Assembly (NCBI GenBank): GCA_029718625.1
Contig: CM056395.1
Span: 18,378,309 to 18,442,308, forward strand
Direction of reading: 5' to 3'
Source: Synaphobranchus kaupii
Lineage: Eukaryota > Chordata > Actinopteri > Anguilliformes > Synaphobranchidae
DNA length: 64,000 bases
The notes beneath the pieces were generated by a model, which was given only the letters and a program-made list of their open reading frames with translations, had not been told where the DNA came from and did no database searches. Both the position numbers and the translations under genes were made by a program. Every line of letters begins with the position of its first letter. The first letter of the stretch is position 1. This document shows positions 50,301 through 60,800 of this stretch, piece by piece.

Positions 50301-52258
50301 CTTGTCTGAAACTCAGCCGCAACAGTTGCAAAACTCTCAACTTTGTTGACAACTTGTCAGATGATGTCGTCAAACTACCAATTTCACACACCCTTTTATG
50401 AATGGTAACCATAGCAACACCAACAGCTGATTAATAAAGCCGGCACATAACGCTAAATCCGCTGATTTAAAAAGTTTGTATTCGTCAAATATCTTAGTTA
50501 CAACAACTATAATATAGCAAAGCAGTTTAGTGGTTAGAGGTGCAGTATTTATTCAGTTTGTAAATATGAACGTAACATAGTAGGGCTTTACCTAATGTAA
50601 CGTTAACGTTAGCTAACGTGAGCAACGCTGGTTGCGAATGCGAGCAAGTTTCCTCGCATAATCTGTGTATTAAAAACATGTCTTAGATATGACAAATTAC
50701 ATCTAATAGTATCAAACTCTGTATCTATAGTAGCCTATTTTTTCAGATGTTTTCCCACTTGAAATAATCTAGCGAGAAAACAATATGACAGATGAAAATA
50801 AATGACCAATCTAGCTAGCAGATTTTAGTGAAATAAACTATTAAATCGTTGCATGGGACTGATTATTTTTTAAATTGCTTTGTGTAACTGTCAAGTTGCA
50901 TGGAAATTATGTTGCATGCAATTTGCAACCTGCAACTAGTTGCGTGAAAGTTTCACCGTGTAAAGCCAGCCTTAGCTACATTTCGGTCGGCGAAAGCGTT
51001 GGGTAAACCGGAAAGGAATAACCGGCAACCTCTGGCGTCCCGGAAGTGTCGAGTGTCATGACGACACCCATTGTCTCTCGCAGGAAAGTGGTGAATAGCT
51101 GTACCCAGGCAAGATGGCTGCCAAATTGTTCCATTTCAGAATTTCAAGTTACTATTACATTACATGATATGTCATATCTATGGTCTTACCTGCCGCTGGA
51201 AATACCCCATTAAAGTCTGAAAGTCCACAGTCCGAGTCCACAGGGCTGTTTCATCAATAAGCCCCTTTAGTCTGTAAAGTGGTCGTCTTTTCATACCAGG
51301 CCTGTCAGGCTGCCAAATGAACGATTTTGGATAGGGAAGACAAAACTCTTCTGTGGCTGGGATGTGTCCTCCATTTTGGGAACTGACCGCAACACGGCCT
51401 CCTGTGTTCCTTATTTCAGGCTTGAACGCAAGCTGGGCAGGTGGTATGTGCTGGAGACCAACTACGACCACTGGAAGGAGCCTCTCTTCCTGGACGACCG
51501 CAGGACTCCAGCCATGAGATGCATGAACCAGACCATGCAGGCAGTAAGTACATGCCATGGGGGCTTCATGTTCATTTGAGCATCATCAGAAAGGGGTTGT
51601 TCACATTCATTTCCTCCAGGGACCATCACGTTGAAATTTCCCTCACTACCTTTAGCCTTTAGTACACATTTAAATTGAATCTGGTGGTCAACTTATTAGG
51701 GCCTTGCTATATGCTGGGAACAGAAGGTCCAATTCAACAATTCAAAGTGTTCATTCTGAAATACCTCAACTGCCCCCAGAAAACCAGCTGTTCAGCTAAA
51801 TGGCTACTGCTCTACTTGCTGATCATTTCGTTTAAATGGTGGTTATGGCTGCTTAAAGGTGCTAAATTCAGTATGTCCATATTCAGGAATTCAGTGTACA
51901 TTTGGAATTGTAAACATGTGGCCTTCCATTTTCATGTTCATTTCGTATTAAAAAGTGAAAATGATTTTCAATTATCCTCAAGCCTGGGTAACTATCCTAA
52001 ATCTGTCAAAATGCCCTTTGTTTCCATAGAACATTTCAATTAAGACCATCTACAATGTACTTTCCACAAAGCCCGTCCTCAACAAGGTGAGCTGTGGTCC
52101 CAAAATCTCACAAATGCTGAAATTCCTGCTTTGTGGATTGTGACGCTTTCTCTGGTTTCCCATTTCAGTTGACCACATACACCACCCTGATGGACGTTTC
52201 CAAGGGCAGACTGGAGTCCTACATCCGGGACTGCCCCAGCCCCTGCTCGCCCTGGTGA
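44321..52258 (+). CDS. asah1: Acid ceramidase, fourteen coding exons
   Basis: Exons: 44321-44395, 44729-44775, 45201-45291, 45735-45821, 46264-46342, 46440-46514, 46941-46986, 47211-47355, 47599-47653, 48449-48530, 48951-49082, 51420-51543, 52030-52086, 52169-52258. All have GT/AG borders and join in phase to 394 residues (human 395). Residues 1-20 are a signal peptide ('[16 protein letters not shown]'). The enzyme hydrolyses ceramide to sphingosine and fatty acid in the lysosome. The proenzyme self-cleaves before the nucleophile Cys142 in '[12 protein letters not shown]' (human Cys143), giving alpha and beta chains. Other conserved segments are 'GRNLDF', '[16 protein letters not shown]', '[13 protein letters not shown]', '[20 protein letters not shown]' and '[11 protein letters not shown]'. 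N-glycosylation sequons include NKT, NRT, NAT, NQT and NIS. No disabling change is seen. Teleosts can have two asah1 copies; which one this is was not determined. Confidence 0.97.
49703..49943 (+). pseudogene. TE-associated protein N-terminal exon (SWIM/YqaJ-type family)
   Basis: The frame encodes '[14 protein letters not shown]...', then '[21 protein letters not shown]', then '[20 protein letters not shown]', and meets a splice donor-like TCG|GTAAAG at 49,943. The 'WPDI...DIxxYxI...LxxYKSxEAYNY' pattern recurs, from memory, at the start of many repetitive fish proteins that continue with SWIM zinc-finger and YqaJ-type nuclease domains. Those later domains are absent here, so this is a remnant exon. 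No role in asah1 is implied. Confidence 0.45.
49925..50152 (-). pseudogene. THAP-type zinc-finger exon fragment
   Basis: The minus-strand frame starts '[19 protein letters not shown]'. It continues '[31 protein letters not shown]'. Cys7 and Cys12 ('CAVVGC') and a later Cys27/His30 pair, followed by '[12 protein letters not shown]', match the THAP-like zinc-finger layout (C..C, C..H and an aromatic/Pro-rich segment) common in transposon-derived fish genes. The later THAP AVPTIF-like part is missing. Its 3' end overlaps the convergent SWIM-type frame on the other strand. Confidence 0.45.
50208..50971. mobile_element. PIF/Harbinger-like MITE, nested
   Basis: A 764-bp element begins 'ggctggttttaaacggtgag' and ends with the near reverse complement 'tttcaccgtgtaaagccagcc'. 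It is flanked by TTA on both sides (50,205-50,207 and 50,972-50,974), the 3-bp TWA duplication expected for PIF/Harbinger. The inverted repeat is about 34 bp, through 'actttcacgcaact'. No coding capacity. It lies inside the larger remnant of asah1 intron 11. Confidence 0.75.
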
Positions 52259-52669
52259 ATCTCCGCACCCACGTATGGAGCCCCAAGCACTGACGTGGGA
52301 TCAGCCGATCTTGCACACAATACCACTACAGTACCTGGGTGATACAATGAGGGGTTTTTGGAACAGTACCCGGGGGGGGGCTTTTCCTGCGGTTCCCTTC
52401 CACTATGCCACTTCAACCCCCGCAAAATTAACAAGCTCAGAGGATAGGCTTTTGAACCCACGAGCACATCAACCTGCTTTGCTGCAGAGAGCGCTTGCCT
52501 CATTGGATAAAACAAAAACCCTGGGGGTGGAATATATTGATTCATTTTGATCACAGCTGTCCAATGGGAACTCTGTCAGTAGAATGGATGTATGAAGCTG
52601 TTTAAAATGGGAATTTTCCTCTTTTTATTCTCTAACTTTACTGAAAATGAGCCCTGGGTACATTGAGAA

Positions 52670-52848
52670 AATAAATATGGCCTTATTTTATGTAGAAAAA
52701 AAAAATATATATATTAAGTGGTAATTGGCTTGAAAAATATAACATTTATAATGCAGACATTCACGTTGAGTCATTACAAAGGTGTCAGGTAAACAGCCAT
52801 ACCCTGAAGTCTATTAAACCTGGGTGCCAGGGAGTAATTTGTAATAAA
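52670..52848 (+). promoter_or_regulatory. asah1 polyadenylation signals
   Basis: AATAAA at 52,670-52,675 (about 410 bases after the stop) and another at 52,843-52,848. Either could end the asah1 mRNA. Confidence 0.6.
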
Positions 52849-52859
52849 AACCAATCCAT

Positions 52860-53930
52860 CTCAAAAATGAGTCTCTAGCGATGTTTCCATTAGGATGAAT
52901 TTATGCAACTTGTCAAATGGTAAAACGGCATTGTGTGCATAAAAAAAATCAATCAGTTCTAGAAAGTGAGTACTTAAAATATGAAATTCATCGAGGTTAC
53001 AACACACCGTAGTGCATTTAAAGGGAAGAAAAACGTCATTCAAGTGATTGCTAATTGTAACAGATGGGGTCTTTCAAATCATGACACTCAGGCTGTCTGC
53101 ACTGATAAAGCAATTTGGAGACACTTGTACTTGCTGAATACTGAGATAATGGAAACTTGGCCAATACTGTTTTGAGACCCATTTCAAGATGATGCCAAAT
53201 AAGCCATCAATGATCCCTGTTTGCACCAATATTTTCTAACAAAAGAGTACCTCCTGGACACTCCAAAGGTGACATTAATGTATGCACATTGCAGCCTTTC
53301 TGTTTTTACGTTGATTTGCCTTGATACTGAATCAGTAACTGTAGATTATTGAATGGTCTGACGTTGAGCAGATGTACGGATAATGGGACCAGCTGCTTCC
53401 TGTGGGGCGGACAGCTGCCTGCGTGTGTCCGTGCCACGAATGCCTTTGTGTTTCCTGGGTGACCTAAACTAACCCGGGGCTTTAACCATTTCAGCTGTAC
53501 TGCAGCTATGTTTTCGATGAATCGGTGGTACTTGAAGAATAAAAGATTGATCAAACTACCGTGGTTCCCTGTGATTGTTAAGAGGGCAGGTTAATGCATC
53601 GTATAACAGAATGCGGAGTTATGACGGTGGTTCCCAAAGTGGGTGGCCGCAGACAGGGTTGAAGGGCAAAGGGCAAAGCTCAGGATGTGTGTGTAATTTC
53701 CCATCACCAAAGAAGGGCCCGACCAATAGTTTGTGAAGCACTGAGTTATGACGTTCAGTACACCTGATTTAGTGAGGTACTGATTGCCCTGTGGGCCTCC
53801 CAGCCAGACTGGATTCAATGCCCAACCCATCAAGTATCAGCCTTTTTCCACACTGACAAAATACATGACCCAATACATACAAAAATAAAAGCCCAAAGAA
53901 GAAATAAAGGCAAGCTTTTTGAAGCCTTAA
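52860..53930. other. Spacer between convergent asah1 and pcm1
   Basis: No exon or repeat is recognised between the likely asah1 poly(A) site and the pcm1 poly(A) signal. Confidence 0.35.
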
Positions 53931-53946
53931 AAAGTCAATTGGGTAA

Positions 53947-54842
53947 TTTATTAAACTTCCATAGTAAACATTTTTAATTTCAACACAAAGAGACAACAAA
54001 AGAGAGGGGGGGGGGGGGGTACTTCAGCCAAGGAAATAACATGCCTAAAATCCATAACAGAAATGTAAGTATAGTACACACTAAAAACAGAGCACTCAAT
54101 GCCAGATAACAGCTGGAGGAGAGGAGGGGATGAAAACCAGTGTGAGCATCCTAGCCAGGCAGGACGTAGTGTAGCTGTGCCCAATGGGGCTAAAAATGAG
54201 GAACTCTTTACAGCTGTCTATCGGAACTGCAACCGCGAGTATGTTCCAGCATAAGCGCTATAATTCATGGGAAACTTAGTGCAGCTAAACCTCCGCAAAA
54301 AAATAGGCAGGGCCCTGAGTATGGTCGACTGATGCTTTGGAAGCAGAATCCTTTTCTGATCTCAACTGGCTTGCCTGAAGTTTCACACTTCTTTTAAAAA
54401 AAAATTTAAAAAAATTAAATTAAAAAAAAAAAATTTTTAAATCCTCGAGTTTTCAGGGCTACAGGTGGACAGCCTTACACCCATTCTGTGACAATTACGT
54501 ACAATGTAACAATCAAAGTGTTTTTCAACTTTTCCTCACCGTTTCAACATCTGACAGGCATTGTGGGGTTCTACAGCAGGGCTAATCAGTCATTTGCAGT
54601 TAAGTACATTTTTCAGTGTTGTGTGGATTAAATGGTTGTTCCTTTTTTTGTGCCAACACATAGTTGACGCTATTCATTCAACCCGCAATGCGTTTTGTCT
54701 TGCTTGGTGGTCACTAAAATGAACGAAACATAAAATAAAATCAGACAGAATACATTGTGTGGACATTCATTTTAGACCTCAGACCTTGGGGTAATTTGTG
54801 CCTTAGTTGTCACAATGATATCCCAAATTGAGGACCACATCT
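53947..54842 (-). other. Predicted pcm1 3' UTR with poly(A) signal
   Basis: Downstream of the pcm1 stop codon (54,843-54,845, minus strand). The first good minus-strand AATAAA is at 53,952-53,947. The extent of the UTR is inferred. It contains an A/T run near 54,395-54,440 and a poly-C/poly-G run near 54,006-54,019. Confidence 0.45.
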
Positions 54843-57800
54843 TCATGCACTTTGTGCTCCAATGGTTTCTACAAATGAAAAATGAGAGACCCCAAATTTA
54901 CATTCAAAACACACCTGATACACAATAACCTTTAAAAACCAGTGATCAAAACAAGTCCCACTGACTACATTATCTTTAGAAATTTAAAATGCACTGCCCG
55001 AGAGAGATCTCATCAGTGTAGTAGTAGGCAGTTTATTGGACAATGCCGTTTCATCTCACACTACTAGACTACACTTTCACCTGGGAATTAAAAATAACAT
55101 TTCAAGTCCCAAAAGTAGAAGAATGCCACACAATCCATGAAGCAAAGCTTAATAGTCAATCGATAAATTATACTGATTGTAAAAGCGGATTGGTTACCTG
55201 GCTCTTTGGGAGTTTGATTGTAAAAGCGGATTGGTTACCTGGCTCTTTGGGAGTTTGATTGTAAAAGCGGATTGGTTACCTGGCTCTTTGGGAGTTTGAT
55301 TGTAAAAGCGGATTGGTTACCTGGCTCTTTGGGAGTTTGATTGTAAAAGCGGATTGGTTACCTGGCTCTTTGAGAGTTTGACAGTTTCCAAGAAGTCCCG
55401 TCAGCCCATCAACATTGCCATTGATGATCTCAGCTGAAAGATTATTATTCTGCTGCTCTTCTGTGATTCTCTTCCGAAGCTCAGCCTTTAAATCAGAACA
55501 AGGGGGAAGGTATTTGTTCTGCGCACTGCACAGCTTCTACACTGTGTAAACAGGATACTGGGATACTGATGACTGAAGTCCAGGGATTTCCGTAGTTAAA
55601 GCAAGATCAAATCGTCTTCGCACTTAATACTATAAGCGGAACATTTGATGAGCGGTTCTCAACCCACAAATTTGCATAAGTGGGCGGCTCGTTTATTTTC
55701 CGGTTTAAAACAAATACCCTGCTCAGATAGTGCAAGTTGCAGTGTCATATGATTCTCCCTCCTCCTATTGGTAAAGCAATAAAGGGACTTTATTAGTCTC
55801 TAAATCAAGCTGCACAATTATGCAATCTGGCAAAGGCTGAAAGCCACTACATTTCTTACAGCAAAATTTTACATTGTAATGGGCCTACTTATGTGTTTCT
55901 TTGACTTTTGCTATACATGCACTAAACTTACTTAACACATGCATATTTGAACTGAGAACAGTAGATCACTTCTCATTTCAAAAAAGGCCCAAGGCCTGCT
56001 TTTGTTTAATAATGCATACCTCACACAGCGCAGACAGCTGCAGGGGCAAGCCTTCCACTTTCACAAAATCATCTTCATCTGACTTTTGGCTCAAATTTCC
56101 AGACCCAACCTCCTGCAAGAGCAGACATTCGACGCAGTTTGAACCCTCCGGTACTTAAAATGTGCTTAAATATTTCAAGCCATCCTTGACTGAATTCAGC
56201 AAACCCATTTACGCGACTCAATACAATAAATATGATGAAGGACCACATTTATAATGGAACGGAAGGTAATACATTTTACTCATCCCCAGAGAGCTTTAGT
56301 TTAACAGCTAAAGTGAGACTGCACTAATGAACACACATTTAAACAAATATTTCTACTTTCTTGGCAATATTCATGGCTCTGCATTGGGGCACAGGCTGGG
56401 TGAAATTCACTGGGCGGAGTTGGAAAGGGCCATTTGGCTCGGGAAGGGGGGGGGGGGGGTGCTTACGTCTTCATTGACGATGACGGGAGAGGCCGTGTCG
56501 GGGCTGCAGGCCACCGAGCCCACGGGAGAGGCCGTGTCGGGGCTGCAGGCCACCGAGCCCGCGGAAGACGACCCTTTTTCGGCAGGTGCTTTGGGGGCTC
56601 CCCCACCATCCCCCTCCCCCTGGGGGGCCTGCCCATCAGCAGCTCCCAGGTCACCACCCCCCCTCTCCTTCAATGTAGGACTGGCCACCTCCATGGCTTC
56701 AGACTGGACCATTCTCACTTCTGTGGGGGGTGGAAGGGTAACCGTTATTTTTTGCACGTAAACCTTGCCTCAGTGTTCTGAACAGGAAATGGTCATTAAG
56801 AGTGCGCACCGTCGCCGCTTCCAACAGGCTCCAGGTCACACCTTCCATTTCCTGACGCCCTCCTTGCTCCCTGGAGTAACAGCTGCCAAAACAGAGTACA
56901 ACCGCTGTAACATAGACCAGCACTTAGTCCAGAATAAAACCGTTAAAGAAAGGCCATTTCTCACACATTAAACAATTAAATCCTTCAGCTGGCCTGGTTT
57001 TGATGCACTCTCCAGGGCACTGCGTGCACATCGATTCCTCACCATTTTCCCAAGTTTAACCACACATTCCTTACACCAACTAGATGGTCTGTTCCTGCCT
57101 TCTCACTATCCATCCTCTGTGGTGGTTAACAGGAGCTTCTGCAGATCTACTTCAGTCTATAAATATTAGGTGTGCCCGCGGACATCAATTGCTGTCCTCG
57201 GTCACGCCCCTTTCCGAATGTTGAGAATGTTTGAAGTTAAGAAGACAGAGCTGAGTATCTGGTTGGCCTACAGAATCTGTGGTTCGATAGCAGTCTGACA
57301 CAGAGAGGGGTGTGTCTGTCTCACCTGCTCAGGTGTGTGCGGAGTGCTGCCACAGGCCCCTAGAGAGGCCTTCAGCTCCTCCTCCTCCTCCTCCTCCTCC
57401 TCCTCCTCCTCCTGCTGCTGCTCCGCATGTCCACTGCTGCAGCTGCTCAGCGCTTGGCTCTCTGCTCTCAGCAGGCCTTTCAGTGAACAGGGGACATGCA
57501 TTATAAAGATAGAGCACCCCTGGGGTGATTCGCCACTAAAAACAACCCCACGCTGGCTGAATCTACCCTTTATTAGCAAAAAAAAGTGACAATCTGAAGC
57601 TAGGCTGGGGTAATCTGTGGTTAGAGGAATTGAACAAAAACAGTTCAATTCCATATGAATTAAGGCTCATGAAACTGAAACTCTTTTGCTTCAGTACTAC
57701 AGGACTAAAGCACCCTAGTGTTCCTGACATGTGCTGAAGCTGAGTACTTCTCTCAAACTGCTCTTTATTGCTTATACATAAAGGCTGTCCCTATCGGTCA

Positions 57801-60800
57801 CCTGTAGAGCCTGCCCTCTCGGACATCTCACCGGCCTTGCTGTGCCCAGACTCGTCTCCGTCGCCATGGTGACGCGCAGCTTCCTGTTCGGCCTCGTCCT
57901 TATCCTACAGGGCAGGAAGTCCCACGGTAAGACTCAGAAATTACTAATGCATAGAGATTACATGAAGTGTATGCCTATGAATTTTGGTTCAGGGGGAAAT
58001 ATCTGATGGCAACCGTTTTATCTGCCCTTGTCCTATGAAGATGTTCTTGCAGCCTACTCCATAGCAACAATGCAGCGGTATTGCTAAGGATCATCTTTTG
58101 CAAATGGTGTGAGTCCAGTGTTTCCCCTAGATTTTTTTTCAGGCCGGGCGGTGAAAGTGCGCCATTTTGCGTAGAGGCGGAAACTATAATTACACCCTCA
58201 TAATATCAGCCATTGAAAATTTGAATTAGGCCTAACGGGAAACCGAAGCTGTTTTGGCAAGGGTTTTTCCAGATGCTATTTTGATCATTCCCGCATTCTG
58301 CGGTAAGGGAAATATTGCAGCTACATAAAAAAATAAATAAAAGATTATATAAAAAAAAAAAAAAAGAATAATATATTTATTTATTTATTTTTTTCATTAA
58401 AATTATTTATTTTCCCTCTTGTCCAAGCCGGGCGGCACGTGAGTTTGGCCGGGCGGGCCGCCCGGGCCAAGATAATGGTAGGGGAAACACTGGAGTCAAC
58501 CATCGATTTTCAAGATACCAGTTGTGTTCATGAAATTCAAAAAGAAATACCACTGTGTCCCTTCTCCCTTAATGATATATGGACTGGCTCAGTGAGAGCT
58601 ACTATAGAACACTTGCACGGATACTTACTTTATCTTCATCGCTAAACATAACAGAAAAGGACTCTTCACCCTCAACAATTTTCCTCTCCTGCAAGATGAG
58701 ATAAGAACCGCATTTGTTATTCTTATTTTTTCTCAAAAAGACAAAACCCCCCCTCGCCACACACAAACAAACACAGAGAGAGACAGACACACGCATACAC
58801 AGACACAGACACAAACAGACGGAGACAAACACAGACACACACGCAAACACACACACCTCAGAGTGAGTGTGTTTCAGGGCTGGAGGCTCAGGCTTCCTGG
58901 TGGCTCGCTCCTGCATGAGGCTGAAGAAGGCCAGCTCGTTGAAGAGGATCTCAGAGATCATCACCAGTAGGTCCTCCCCACACTCCTTCAGCATCCTACC
59001 AATCATCTTACGCAGGTTCTCCTGCAGCCAAACACCACAATACCACTGAAGGCCTGTTTTCTACAACCGTAAAGCAGAGTTCACTGGCGTCCACAGTGGA
59101 GGACAGTGTCTTGCAGTTTCCACCTGTCAGTCAAGTTTACATCAATAAACAAAGACAAACAAGTTCTCTTTGGCAGACCGATAACTTCAAACACCTTTCC
59201 AACCGGACTGTACCACGACAACATTCAGCTAATGCTCCTAAAACGTCTGAAACAATTCCCTAATTTTGCCAGGTGAACCCAGACCTGAAGTACAATCCAT
59301 ACTGTCAGGCCATCTGAATTGCCTGGAATCAATAAGTAAAGGAAAATACTCCTTAGTTAAACTGTAAAAGTCTGTTGAAAAATAATTAAGGACACCCTGA
59401 AGTTCTAACAGTGGTGGTAATGGTAGTGGTAATAGCAGTAGTCATAACACTAATAATAGATAGTAATGGTAGTGGTAATAACAGTAGTCATAACACTAAA
59501 AATAGATTGTAATGGTAGTGGTAATTACAGTAGTCATAATAACACTAATAATAGATAGTAATGGTAGTGTAATAACAGTAGTCATGATAACACTAATAAT
59601 AGATAGTAATGGTAGTGTAATAACAGTCGTCATAATAACACTAATAATAGTAATGGTAGTGGTAATAACAGTAGTCATAATAACACTAATAGATAGTAAT
59701 GGTAATAACAGTAGTCATAACACTGATAATAGATAGTAATGGTAGTGGTAATAACAGTAGTCATAACACTAATAATAGATAGTAATGGTAGTGGTAATAA
59801 CAGTAGTCATAATAACACTAATAATAAATAATAATGATAGTGGTAATAACAGTAGTCATAATAACACTAATAATAGATAGTAATGGTAGTGGTAATAACA
59901 GTAGTCATAATAACACTAATAATAGATAATAATGGTAGTGGTAATAACAGTAGTCATAATAACACTAATAATAGATAGTAATGGTAGTGGTAATAACAGT
60001 AGTCATAACACTAATAATAGCTGGTAATAACATTAGTCATAACACTAATAGATAGTAATGGTAGTGGTAATAGCAGTAGTCATAATAACACTAATAATAG
60101 ATAGTAATGGTAGTGTAATAACAGTAGTCATAATAACACTAATAATAGATAGTAATGGTAGTGGTAATAGCAGTAGTCATAACACTAATAATAGATAGTA
60201 ATGGTAATAACAGTAGTCATAACACTAATAATAGATAGTAATGGTAGTGGTCATAGCAGTAGTTATAACACTAATAATAGATAGTAATGGTAGTGGTAAT
60301 AGCAGTAGTCATAACACTAATAGATAGTAATGGTAATAACAGTAGTCATAATAACACTAACTAGAAAGGTCGCTCGGAGAGCGCATCCCTCCGCCCATGC
60401 TGCATGTTGATGCATGTACCGTAAAATCAGGTATACATTGATAAGCAGTTGGAATTAGTTTTGAAGATTTGTTGGGATTATTAAAGTGCTTTTACTACTG
60501 ACTCTGCAGGGGAAGCTCATACCATGGGCAGACAGAGTATGTATGGGTAAATATTTTCCATGTCAAAATGAAATGAAAACTAGTTAAATATGACAGGACT
60601 GACAGCAGTAATCTTGCATGGTGTTTGATCCATTTGTCCTTTGTAGGCTATCAGAGATAATTTAGTAGGCCTAGAGTATAATAAAATCTCAATAGAAGAT
60701 ACATTTTGACAATTAAGTGGGAATCAGTTTGAACGGGTGCTACCAGCCTGATCACGTGACCTCACATTCTGTTTCACTCCCATATCAGTCTGGTAGCACC

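Larger units (their letters stand above)
49381..51188. mobile_element. Transposon remnant in asah1 intron 11 (THAP/SWIM-type cargo)
   Basis: The left end 'agaaccatagatgtgacata' and the reverse complement of the right end, 'agaccatagatatgacatat', form imperfect inverted repeats about 1.8 kb apart. Inside are two TE-type coding fragments on opposite strands and a nested MITE. 'acccaggcaagatgg' occurs just inside both ends. No DDE transposase domain is visible, so this is a deleted copy. Superfamily uncertain. Confidence 0.5.

Noticed and set aside
55175..55379. CRISPR-like array
   Set aside because: The 41-bp units are directly contiguous with no spacers and copy a splice junction. This is a tandem duplication in a vertebrate gene.
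56407..56781. Plus-strand frames of 115-144 residues across the pcm1 exon
   Set aside because: Shadows of the minus-strand pcm1 coding exon, which has conserved peptides and splice sites.
57268..57654. Whole 128-residue minus-strand frame as one coding unit
   Set aside because: Only 57,476-57,325 fits the acceptor and donor and the phases of neighbouring pcm1 exons; the rest is intron.
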